DNA from: Ophiura sarsii
Lineage: Eukaryota > Echinodermata > Ophiuroidea > Amphilepidida > Ophiuridae
NCBI GenBank assembly: GCA_035610835.1
Contig: CM069441.1
Span: 85,786,677 to 85,850,676 of the forward strand
Direction: 5' to 3'
DNA length: 64,000 nucleotides
The translations under genes were made by a program, and so were the position numbers. Position 1 is the first letter of the stretch. Each line of letters opens with the position of its first letter. Below the pieces are notes generated by a model, which saw only the letters and a program-made list of their open reading frames with translations, searched no databases and was not told the DNA's origin. Below are positions 1-12,000 of the stretch, in pieces.

Positions 1-397
1 AAAATAAATATTAATAAGTCAGTATACAACTGTAAATAACAACAAAAGAATATATATCAAATGAAAACGAACGTTAATTATCAAAAACGATACCCAGACT
101 TTAAAGGCCGATATCTCAAAACGTCAAAATCGGTAATTAAGAAAACGCAAAAAAGTATAACTCAAAAGCGTAATATCGTATCACCATAATCTTTGGCATG
201 TAGAACAGACTTAGATCTACTGAACAATATACAAATCCGGCTCCATTAGTTCACTGCGTAGTGTTATACTCCTGCATATACCACCCACCACCCAAGTATG
301 GTGAAATTTGCATTTTTTGATTTTTAGTTAGGCTTGTTTTACTGTTCAGTCTGGTAACCAAGGAGAACTAGATCATTTTTTGAAATTCCATAAAAAT

Positions 398-793
398 AGT
401 GATTTTTACATTTTTGCCCAAAAATCACCTTTTGGCGCAAATTTTTTTCAGACAACCTAACAAGATCAGTTGTTGGTTAAAAATTTCACCAAAATTATCT
501 TCAGTCAATTATTTAGGATCCCTTTTTTTGGCTTAAAAATGTTTCGTTTTGAAAATATTGACAAAAAGTGCAATGTGATTTTTGAGATTAAAAACAAAAT
601 GTTTGCATTTTTTGGTCAATAATTTCAAAACTAAACATTTTTATGCCAAAATAAAAATGCGATCCTAGATCATTGAATTTAGATGATTTTAGTGAAATTT
701 TGTATTTTTTTAAACCAAAAACAGATTTTTTTAGGTTGTCTGAAAATATTTGGCGCCAAAAAAGTGATTTTTGGGCAAAAATGTAAAATTCAA
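398..793. mobile_element. Foldback element with GGCGCAA/TTGGCGCC arms
   Basis: The stretch from about 398 and its inverted match ending near 793 form long arms: GATTTTTACATTTTTGCCC on the left returns as its complement on the right, including TTAGGTTGTCTGAAAA. No coding capacity. A relative with TTAA ends lies at 14114-14511. Confidence 0.75.
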
Positions 794-1358
794 CTATTTT
801 GTACGTACTACTCTTACAATTTACTATAAAGAAAAAAGAAAGATGATTATTATTTCCCGTGAAATATATGATATTTCACATGCATTATCAAATACTTCTG
901 TTTTGTCCAAACCAGGGATGTTTTGTCTCGCACTGCTTGCATCCCTAGCTCACTCACTCACTTTAATTTTGCATGAGAACAAACAGCGGATAATAATATC
1001 AATATTGTACTTTTTGAAATTTGATTGTATTACGTATTTTATATGTAACTATCAAATGTCAAGTATCATGTATTTCTCATGCATTTTTGTAATCATGTCT
1101 ATTTATAATGTTGTAATGATGTGCTGTAACTAGGAGATGAAATAAATGATGTCTCCTGCTTGGATAAAAAGAAAATGTATCAACCACAATTTAAATAAAC
1201 AATCTACGCGTATAACTTGTGTAGAATGCTATTTTTAATTCCCTTTCTTATTGACGTTTAAGGCAAGAACTGCATTGTTATTTCATCAGGGACACATGTC
1301 TGTATGTTTTAAGAAATGTTTAAGTAATTTGGAGAGTTATTTCCTGTTTCAATAATCA

Positions 1359-1853
1359 ATGTCTTTAAGGGCAAATAAACTTTCATTAAATGTCTCTAAA
1401 ACTAACTACATACTTTTCTCATCTAAAACTCCTCACAAAATCACAAAATCACAATTGACAGTTATGATATCTCAAAAGTTCACACCACATAATTCCGAGG
1501 CATCACCATTGATGATAAACTCACTTGGAACCACCACATTAATAATTATAACCACGAAGGCATCTTATGCCATCGGTACCATTTACAGAGTTAGGGATAA
1601 TCTTCCTCGGCACATTCTGAAATTAATTTATAGTATGGTGGTTCTTCCACACCTCAGCTACTGCAACATTATATGGGCTTCGAATTACCAATCTAGACTC
1701 GCCAGCTTAAACATCATAAATGGGCCATTCGCACAATAACCTATTCACGTCGCATGACACACACTTTACCTCTCTTTCTCCAACTCAATACATTGAAAAT
1801 CAACGATATCAACCAACTAAAAACGACATTATTTATGCACGACTACTACTATA
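1359..1853 (+). pseudogene. Decayed non-LTR retrotransposon reverse transcriptase, C-terminal part
   Basis: Fragment reads ANKLSLNVSKTNYILFSS, then LPRHILKLIYSMVVLPHLSY followed by CNIIWAS, the thumb region seen after the catalytic core in jockey/CR1-like LINE reverse transcriptases. The frame is shifted between pieces (a segment like IDDKLTWNHHI is in another frame) and the catalytic motif is absent. It is interrupted by the foldback element at 1854-2556 and its 3' part appears to resume at about 2559. Confidence 0.7.
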
Positions 1854-2556
1854 CACATGGAAAAAAGTATCGCACCACTGCTTTTTTTTGAAAAGTGCAA
1901 ATGTGGCCTCGAATTTTGCCACCATGGTGTGATATTAAGCATCATTTGTTTGCGTAAGCTGTCCAACAAAATGTTGTGCAATAAAAGGGCCACATTTTAG
2001 TTTGTGACGTAATCGATGTAATGTTTTTTCAAGGCCAAGGGGAAAATGCATGTTTTTGTCCAAAAACATGCATGGAAAAAGTTTGGGTATAACGCGATAT
2101 TGAGATGATTAATCTCTAAAGTTGTAATCTTTGGTAACACAATTAAGTATTCCAAGGTCAAAGGTCATCTGGGGTCAAATTAAACAAAAAAAACTCCCTT
2201 TTTCGTACGCCCAACGGTTATGGGGTCTAAGGTCAAAATAGGTCAAATTTTAAAGAAGTTCAAATGACAAAAGCAATATCGCGAAGGTGTTGACCTAGGT
2301 CAAATAAACAAAAACAAAATCAACGGTGACTAATATAATGACTATTTTAAGTTTTTAAAGTCTATTCAATATCGCGTTATACCCAAACTTGTTTCATGAA
2401 TGTTTTTGCACAAAATCATGCATTTCCCCTTGGCCTTGAAAAAACATTACATCGATTACGTCACAAACTAAAATGGGGCCCTTTTGTTGCACAACATTTT
2501 GTTGGACAGCTCTTTGCACTTTTCAACAAAAAAGCAGTGGTGCTTTTTTCCATGTG
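1854..2556. mobile_element. Foldback MITE inserted in the LINE remnant, TA target
   Basis: CACATGGAAAAAAG at 1854 returns inverted as CTTTTTTCCATGTG ending 2556, with TA on both outer sides, as for Tc1/mariner-type insertions. Arms extend about 250 bp (for example TTGTGACGTAATCGATGTAA on the left and its complement on the right). The centre contains an AGGTCAAAGGTCA direct repeat at 2155-2167. Confidence 0.8.
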
Positions 2557-2558
2557 TA

Positions 2559-2760
2559 TATAACAACCTTCCCAATTTCAGATACACGCACACCATAAGG
2601 CAAGCACACAAATTTCATCTTCCTCTCCCAACGACCACATGAAAACATCAGATCCTCTGCTACGGTGCTAAGCTTTGGAACGCTCTCCCCAACACACTCA
2701 CAAATATCACAAACAAACAATCATTTCAGCTCAAAAGTCGTTACATTTCTACACCTACCA
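2559..2760 (+). pseudogene. 3' continuation of the interrupted LINE remnant
   Basis: After the foldback element the sequence reads like a LINE reverse-transcriptase tail in broken frames (NLPNFRYTHTIRQAHKFHLP, then FWNALPNT-like words), consistent with the fragment before 1854. No intact frame. Confidence 0.45.
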
Positions 2761-2812
2761 CACACACCAATCTTTTTCTAAGTTATACATAGACTTTGTA
2801 CAAAATGTGATC

Positions 2813-3059
2813 TTAACACTTTCCACGCGGCAGGCGTCTGCAGACGACATTCGAAAATGTCACAATTTTTTTCAAAAATATCAAAATTATTGGATTTCAT
2901 TACAATATTTGGAATCACCATGAGAAATGAATTGAAATAAGTACAAACATGCTTATTATTGGTTCAGTAAGCCTTTAGCTAGACCTTGAAATTTGGGAAA
3001 GGTTTCTGAAAAATCTGTTTTGTATATGGTCAAATCAATAGCCGCGTGGAAAGTGTTAA
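2813..3059. mobile_element. MITE with TTAA target duplication, family M1
   Basis: TTAA at 2813-2816 and 3056-3059 flank an element whose ends are CACTTTCCACGCGGC and its complement GCCGCGTGGAAAGTG. TTAA duplication suggests piggyBac-type mobilisation. Two truncated relatives occur at 34030-34210 (inverted) and 62388-62622, sharing GGCGTCTGCAGACGACATTC. Confidence 0.85.
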
Positions 3060-3415
3060 TAACATTGAAGATGAATTCCATTTTATTATGGAATGCAGTC
3101 TCTACAATGATCATCGGACTAAATTATTTTCAGACTTAAAAGAAATTCTGTGTTTGGATAGCTTATCTGATTATAATAGGTTTATTTTAATTATGTGTGC
3201 TAATGATTATGATGTGCTCAAAATAGTTATTGACTATGTTAATATATGCTTCGCAACACGTGAGAGTAATTTGTAATATTTCTCACATGCATTATATCAC
3301 TTTATTATATGAATGGTGCTTACATGTAGTTTATTCTTGTTTATTATGTATCGTTACTTTGATTATACCATAATGTTTGGTGAATGTCAATAAAAAATTC
3401 TATTCTATTCTATTC
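3060..3415 (+). pseudogene. CR1-like LINE 3' end with (TTCTA)n tail
   Basis: A 3' reading segment NIEDEFHFIMECSLYNDHR is the typical end of CR1/jockey-like LINE open reading frames. It is followed by an untranslated end with AATAAA and the short tail repeat TTCTATTCTATTC at about 3396-3415. Truncated at the 5' side by the MITE. Confidence 0.7.
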
Positions 3416-5939
3416 ATAAACTAAATTTACTGTATAAAGTTTGCTCCTCTTCCTTTCTTCTCATCTATCCTTTATTTTCATTCCTTCCTCTATCCTTCCT
3501 CTTGAAGTACATAACTAATGACTTACTATAAACTAGGCAACTTTTGTCTCCTGTCATGTCATGTTTATGTGTTCTGTCTTGTTCTCTTTTTGTTTCTGTG
3601 TCTTTGTCATGTATTGTTTTTGTGCTGTTCTGTATGAAATTAGGTTTTCCACTGGGACTCCTAGCCTCTCTTTCATATTGTATTATTATTTGTATATATT
3701 AATTTTGCTGAATAAATTAAATTGAACGATTTTAAAGCTGGCATACCACTTTGGCAGTTCACCACAGACGAACTGGCTGGTCATACACCTGTTCACTTGG
3801 TGACAGACTGTACAGAGTTAACATGGAGAAATTGTACCCTTGTCAAATCCCAGGACTGGATGTAGCTATATAGAAATCCAGAGTGGTAGCTCGCCTTTAA
3901 ATATCAATTCAGTATTGAGCACTATAGACTCAATTGACAATTGATTGACTCAATAGACCGACAATTTTGAACGGAGCTCTTTTACACAATGACTAGGTAC
4001 GAATTTGATTTCAGACAATTGCCATTGTTTCTAATGCACGCGCAAATTAGATTACATTTCATAAAGCTATATTTGATAAACAATAGATAATGAAACGACG
4101 AAACTGTGAAGTCACGTCAATAGAAAGCCAAATTAAAATATAAAGAAACAATAATAAATTATTAAACATGTGTGCTTATGAATCATAATGGTTTCAATAA
4201 ACAATAGTTAATAGGCTATGACACTAGTGACAAACAACGTCGTTCATTTACGAGTGATTATAAGCCATTATTGAAAAAAATTTGGATTCTTGATATTTCC
4301 TATCGTACGTTAATGATGCTTTCTAGACGTTTTCAAATAAATTTCGTAACGGTTGCGATTTTATTATTCTTATGTTAAATGATAGTTACTTTTTATTAAT
4401 GAAACCGTACGAAACATTTTCAATATGAGACATTAATTGAAATTTGAAATTGTGATCTACGGTTTCTTTTTTACAACTTACAAAACATATATCTTCACGT
4501 GAATACGATTTTTATCGGAACTCCATTTTCATAAATTTGCAAGAGAAGCAATTTCGCACGAAATTCGTTTTTGTAGTGAACGTATTTCTTGTTGCAATCA
4601 ATATAATCTAATGTGTAGATGTTTCATCAAACAATCAAACTGAAGTATTTTAAATATGTTAAACTCCATCTACCCATGTAAATAAACAAACAAACAAACT
4701 AACTAACAAACACCCCCCATAGACACCCCAACAAACAAACACCCTAACATAGAAACACACACCCAACCAAACATATTCAAACAACCACAAAGACAAACAA
4801 GCACATTTACATTAATTAATTAATTAATCGATATTAATTTATTAATAAATTACAAACTAGTTAATATTATGTTATTTGTACTGGTTCAGTTAAAAAGCAG
4901 TCACTCGATTTAGGAACAGAGTTAAGTACGTCCCCTTCACCAGAGTCGCTTTGTATATCTCCGTTAATCTCGTTCACACAGATTCGGTTAAATCGCAGTT
5001 GGTGTTTTGGGAAATCAGTAAATCAAGAAAGAGACTCCAGATGTAGTTATGTTTTGATAAAATACCCAATTATATCAAAACAATTACTAAATACATGTAG
5101 TGAATAATGATTGTGTGGCGTATGACCCCATAAGGACACAGCATCTCTGACCAACAAAAACTCACCTGTTTCCATCAGAGTAATTTTTTTCATCACTTTA
5201 CATGGCCTATTGGCTCTATTATTGCCCGTTTTTACATTAATGTATCTATATTCTTGGTATTTGTATTCTATATGTATCTATATTCTTGGTATTTGTATTC
5301 TATATACTTGTTGTATTTTTATAATACTTTAACTGTGTATATACTTTGATTGTATCTTTTAATATTTTATAATGTTGTTATTTGTATTGTGTACGGCGCT
5401 TTGATCTTTTTTGGAAAAGCGCCTTATAAATGCTCTGTAATAATAATAAATAATAACATTGTTCAATAGTTAGAGTCAATAAGACATGCACCACAGTTTC
5501 TATCTATCTGATGAAAAATAATAAGTATAACCAAACATTATTAGAGAGAGGGTAGTGGGCCTGAGACTTGAGGTCAAGTCTACAAGTATCCGGGATTCAT
5601 TACAAATTTTACGACCACTCCAAAGGACATTAAACGCAACGTGAAGAGGCTGTAAAACCAAAACGGCACTAAAAATGGACAGTTAAATCATCTTCAAACG
5701 TTATGCGCCTCGGGGTTGTGTTCACAATGTGAGGCGCATTATAAATGCCCTTTAATTATTATTGTTTTTATTATTCAATTATAAATTGAATACATAAAAA
5801 TACAAACAAATAAACAACATTATGCTACAAGTATGGGAGGGGTTGTTAGGATCCCGGATTACCACACCACTATTTCGAACGCTGAATACATTTATTGGTA
5901 TATAGTCATTTGTTATATCTTATGTCTCCATTATTTTAG
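3416..5939. other. Upstream repeats, no exon recognised
   Basis: Holds a second LINE-like 3' end (about 3420-3725, ending in AATAAATTAAATTGAA), low-complexity A/C runs near 4680-4800, a 35-bp tandem duplication (TGTATCTATATTCTTGGTAT, about 5237-5308), and two GCGC...TTATAAATGC tails near 5395-5440 and 5703-5760, common at ends of invertebrate LINE/SINE copies. No exon for the missing receptor N-terminus was found. Confidence 0.5.
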
Positions 5940-6077
5940 TGTCAAGCGGGACTCGGAACACGTGTTCTTTTTCACCAATTATTCAATAAACCGACAAAAT
6001 TAATGATTTTTGGACCGGCATGTTCAACTGCTACGCAAGCAATAGCTGGGACGTCGTATCACTGGAATCTTGTCATG
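5940..6077 (+). CDS. Copy A exon: VFT lobe 1 strand with GPACSTAT loop
   Basis: 46 codons, phase 0 at both ends, acceptor ttttag and donor gtaagt. Encodes KLMIFGPACSTATQAIAG, matching the GABA-B segment in which a serine after the conserved cysteine contacts the amino-acid ligand. That serine is present (ACS). This is the first recognisable exon of copy A; the preceding signal peptide and first strands are missing from the visible sequence. Confidence 0.88.
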
Positions 6078-9000
6078 GTAAGTTGTTTAGTTGCTAAATC
6101 TCAGTTCACTTACCGTCAAAATATGAATGTTAGCCTAACTAAGATGATGACCCATTAATGTCGTGAATTGCTAAAAATCCTTTCTCCCTGCCCAGAATAT
6201 TTCACTCAATTCAATGTTTTGTATCAATGTGGAATCTTTATCCATTAAAACCAGCATTTAGCGTAAGTAGTCTATAGTACTTCATCATGATGTGAAATTG
6301 TAATTTTATAATAGATTTTTACCAATCAAAAGAGTCAAAAACCGTAATGGGATGAAAATCCATGCCGAGAGTGATATGAGTATTAAATAATTAACAAAGA
6401 AATCACAAAAAACTATGGCTTGCTTCAGTAAATATAACTAAATGTAACATTACTGTGTTTTTGAATCCGAACTGATTTGTGATTTTCTTAGTTAGTAATT
6501 CTTAGTAATCAATTATGTGCATGGAATTCATGCATGGAACACATAATAAGTCAGGTGTATACATTGATCACACATTTAAATTGTTCGGATATATGTACAG
6601 AATTTAAATTTGAAACAGAGATAAAATAATGTCACTATTTGTGTTTATATTATGTAAAAGATCAGTGAGTGCACTGTACCATTTTATAGGCGATAGAGTG
6701 TCAATTGTTAATGAACGATGATGAATAGTATAATTGAATTGGGACTTTTAAGTATGATCCCGCACGATGTTTGGGTTTTAAAAATGTTCATTTTTAAATG
6801 TGCGAAAACATGTTTTCTGTCTCGATTTTGACGAACTAAGAATCTTGTGAAAGCTAATTTTTAATGCACAGATTTTTCAAAAACAAATTATCAAAGTTTA
6901 ATAAAGATTGGTTTTTAAATTGTAAATCATATTGCTATTTTTGGCCACTGTAAATCATATTGCTATTTTTGGCCATTTTATTCATGTAAAGCGCATTGAA
7001 GCTTGCGTATTTTACCCGCAAAATTAATCAGGGAATTCCCTTATGAGCTCAGTAAACCTCTGACAAACATCTTGAATGCATCCTTTCAAGAAGGTGTGGT
7101 TCCTCCACAATGGAGGCGTGCAATTGTAGTCCCCATTCCTAAGTCTAGCCCACCTACATGGAATCAACTTAGACCTGTTTCATTGACAGATCATTTTGCA
7201 AAGGTTGCTGAATCATTCATCACAGACTGGCTGATTAATGGCATTGATTCTGTGATAGATGATGGGCAGTTTGGGAATCGCAAAGGAAGGTCTACCTCGC
7301 ACTATTTAGTAAAGCTTAATGATAACATCTTAAAACATGCTGACAAACCAAAGTCAATATCACGTATCATAATAACTGACTTCAGCAAGGCTTTTGATAG
7401 GGTAGACCATAATATAGCGATCCCCAAGCTGCTCAAAATGGGAGCCAGACCAGGGGTTATACCTTGGATATGTAGTTTCTTATCTAACAGAGTCCAGTGT
7501 GTCAGATACCATAACACTTTGTCTGATTGAAGTGAACTCTCAGGTGGGGTCCCACAGGGCACGTTGAATGGTCCAACAATCTTTATGGCCTTAGCAAATG
7601 ATGCTGCCAGAGTGGAGGAGCCAAACAAACTCGCTTTGAAATATTTTGATGATTTAACTATTGTAGAAAATGTGTTTGGAAAACAAATTTCCACCATCCA
7701 ACATGATCTAGATAAATTTGAACAATGGGCTACAGAGAATCATATGAATTTAAACCCGACCAAATGCATGTTTATGGATGTCACCTTTGCGATGGATCCA
7801 CCGATACTTACCCCCACCTCCGTTTGTATGATCAAAACCTTCATTGCACTGACATGGTGAAGATTCTGGGCGTAAAAATTGCTAAAGACCTGAAATGGAA
7901 CACCCACATTGGTGACATTACGAAACGTGCAAGTGGACGGCTATTTATGCTTAACCCCTGAGAACTACCAGCCGATTGGTTGAAATTTAGAATGTGTCAA
8001 ATATTGTGCCAATCAGAGACATCGTTAGAATAATTACAATTTTCCAAAAATATTAGCATAAAATATTTATAAGCAAAACTGTAATTGGTTATCAAAATGA
8101 TTATATCATGTAATTGACCAATAGGAATCCTTGTACAAAGACAGGTAGTGCCCAGGGAGTTAACATCCTAAAACGGCATGGGCTAAGTGTTAAAGACCTG
8201 GTAACAATCTATGTTGGTTTTGTTCGCCCCCTTCTTGAGTATGCTCTACCAGTATGGCATCCTGGTCTGACAGAAAATCTCCACTATGATTTGGAGCGTA
8301 TTCAGAAGAGGGCGTGTAGAATCATCTTAGGTTTTAACTACACAGGCTATCAGGATGCCTTAATAACATGTGCTATTCCGGAACTCAGGAACCGTAGAGA
8401 CCAAATTTGTTTAAACTTTGCTGAATCCCTTTTGAAATCTAATGAGTTCCGTGGTTGGATACCAAAATCTAGAAATGAACAAGTGCATAATATGACTCTC
8501 CGTAGTGCTCACAAAATAACTGTTCCTAAAACACGTACCCTGCGTTACGCTCGAAGTTCAATTCCATACATGGTCAAACTCTTAAATCATACATTATAGT
8601 TCTGTTCCCAATCGGGGGTGGGTTGTTGTGTTATACATGCTTAGTTATATCTATGAATATATGTTGTTTCTATTGTTCTATAAATTACATATTGTAAATA
8701 TTGTTGTAATTCAGCATTTTGCTGCGATATAAATGATATGCTTATTAAACCTTGAATTGAAATTGAAATTGAATTGTACTGCGCTCTATAAATAACCACT
8801 GGATGTCTATTTTAAGCAAGATAAAACCGTACGATCTGATGCCAGTTATGAATATGGGATGTGAAAACATAACGTATGCGACATTGCAATTCGATATTCT
8901 ATTCAAGACACATTGCAGTTTAAATGTTAAAACAAGAATGCAACCCATCACATTTGAACATCGTCAGACTGCTACGTCACTATGATATCAGCATGGTTGA

Positions 9001-12000
9001 TGTGTAATTCCCGGTGTAACTACATCATTAGCAAACAAAAACAAACCAGTAATTTGAGATAACATGATCCGTACAAAGTGAATATTTTGTTAGTATACAC
9101 ATTTTTATGATAAAAAAAGGAAATTAGGTATACGGAGAAAAACCAAAGCATAAAATGATAATGTTGTGAGTGCAAACAACGGTCACAATCAATCAGTCAG
9201 CATGCTTGATATGCAATTCCCGGTGTAACTACATCATTAGCAAACAAAAACGACCTAGTAATTTAAGATAATATGTACCGTACACTGAAAAATAAATTGG
9301 TGTCACAGCGACGCCTTCTTGGAGTCAACTGTAAATGACACTTACAAAGGCGTTATTTTGACTCCAAAATTGGTGTAATCGTCAATGATATGGGTTTGCA
9401 CATAATTTACGGTGACACCGTTAAGTGTCCGACGGACACCTTTCAGTGATCATTTAGTGATTTACACCAAAACTGGTGTCAGATTAATTGAAATAACTCC
9501 AAGGGCGTCAATAGTTGGCGGGAAAGCTCACGGTTTTTAGAGGCGTCGAAGCAGCATGACACCAATTGGTGTAATTCTGACACCAGTTGGTGTAATTCTG
9601 ACACCAACTGGTGTAATTCTGACACCAATTGGTGTAATTCTGACACCAATTGGTGTAATTCTGACACCAAATTGGTGTAATTCTGACACCAATTGGTGTA
9701 ATTCTGACACCAATTGGTGTAATTCTGACACCAAATTGGGCGTCTATCAACATATCAACGCATGCGTTTTCTCGTCGCCATTTTGTTTGCATGTTACGAG
9801 CCGGTAAGACTGGTAAGTACCGATCTGCTCCATTTCCAGTCATTTTTGATAATAATTATGATACAATTAGCGTAATGTAAGCCTTGTTCATGTTGTTTAA
9901 TATTGCGCCAACTAACTGATGAAATGAATTACAATTTCATAGTCAGAGACTAGCATTTTGTTGGACTGTGTGTCAATGCATGGACCTACTAGTACTATGT
10001 GTGTGTTCGTCATGCATGCATACGATGATATGTGCAACATTACATACATGTAGCCCGATTTATCTGGCTCAGTGGTCATCTTTTTCATACGGACGTCTTA
10101 CATTACGCTAATTGTATCATAATTATTATCAAAAATGTCTGGAAATGGAGCAGATCGGTACTTACCAGTCTTACCGGCTCGTAACATGCAAACAAAATGG
10201 CGACGAGAAAACGGCTCCTAAACATGTGCTATCTCAATATGACTCTTAAGAGAGTCAATATTATACCCCATTTGGGGTGTAATGACATTTTTCGAAAATG
10301 GGTCCTCAGGTAACCACCCAAAGGTGTCAAAATGAATATGACACCCAAAGGTGTCATATTTGACACCCATAATTAGGTTGCCAACTTTAGGTGGCCAACT
10401 GAGGATCCATTTTTTGACGCTTGTTTTAGTGTCAAAATGACACCAAATTATTTGTCAGTGTACACAATTTCATTTTGTTAGTATACACATTTTTATGATA
10501 TAAAAAGGCATCCACTGCCTAATTGACAATCCTTTATTTATACGAAATAAACATCCCACTGGAGAACTTGCGCGCATCGACTCCTCGTGTTTTCAACGGT
10601 TATTCTTTTTCCCTGTAAATTAGGAGTTTCGGGTGATCAGAATTTTCCATTATACTCGTGTAAGACAGAGATTATCTTCAAACATCGAATTCGTGCTATA
10701 GTGCGAATTCACGTATATTCATAATTTATGTGTGTAAATAATAATTAATATTCACACATGAACTAATTTCATCGGTGATTTTTTTTGGTATACTTTAGGC
10801 AAAAATCGCACTCGCAGCATTAGCGATAGTATTACATTGTGACGCATAGTGTATACGTTACTATGTAAATCAAGATTAATGTTACCTTTTTGTACACCAA
10901 ATCATTTTTTTTGATTACCAATTAACTTTGAAACTTGGGTCTTTGTTGAAATAATAAAGACAATTATACTTCAAAACAATAGGTTATACACAACAAAATC
11001 GACCAAAGTTTACCATACGTCACTAAGTAATACCACCGACCGTACGTAAATTATGTGTTACCGCTGACGAATTAATACATGATTGACCAGCGTGTGTCTA
11101 TTCAAACAGGTCTCATATGCTGCCTCGTCTCCCGCTCTCTCCAACAAGAAGACCTACCCATATTTCTACCGCGTTGTGCTGCCTGATTCGAGATATAATC
11201 CTGCAAGAATCAAATTGATGGAACAATTTGGATGGAAACGAGTGGCTACAATTCATGAAAACCAGGAAGTGTTCTCATTGGTATGTCATAAATACTGATA
11301 GAATAGATTCCATTTATTTTATCGTATTGTGTGTCCTATTACTAAATTACTAAACATTTGAAGGCCCCTATTCTGACATCTGCATTACAATGATTCGCCG
11401 TGAAACAGATTATAACATAAACATTAACTTTTAGAAAATGAATAATATATAGATTCGGACAAACTGGTCTTTTAACAAAGCTTAAAATACATGTGTCGAA
11501 CCCCGGTCCCTCTTCACTATCACGGCGAAGAAGTACCCACTAGACCACAGAGGCTGTGTTTATTCGGGTGTCAGATGAACGAGCGCTTATATATCAAGCG
11601 GCTGAAATATATGTAGCCAATATTAGTTATGTTCGCTTATAAGCATGATTTAAGCAGAACCTATGACTAGCGAAACTCAATTAAATCCACATGAGGATCG
11701 AGCAAAGGATACAAGCAAAGTAAGTGAATTGAATAACTAATATATAGACTCGGACAAACTGGCGTGACTTAAATTGAGAAAGAACTTAAAATACACGGTC
11801 TCGAACCTCGGTCCATCTTCACTTTATAAAATACAATAGTAACACTAATTCACATTATTGTCAATACTGCATTTATTTCAGGCAATCGATAACCTGCATA
11901 CTCTGCTCAAGGAAGCCAACATCACACTGATCATATCCGAGAGTTTCGCTGACAATCCCGCTAATCAGGTGCAAAATATTAAGGTATTTATTTATTTAAT

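Noticed and set aside
771..1133. 120-codon open frame
   Set aside because: Starts within the foldback element and shows no recognisable motif; AT-rich and probably a repeat 3' region.
9479..9843. Overlapping repeat-rich open frames on both strands
   Set aside because: They follow the 21-bp minisatellite, whose length is a multiple of three and so keeps any frame open.
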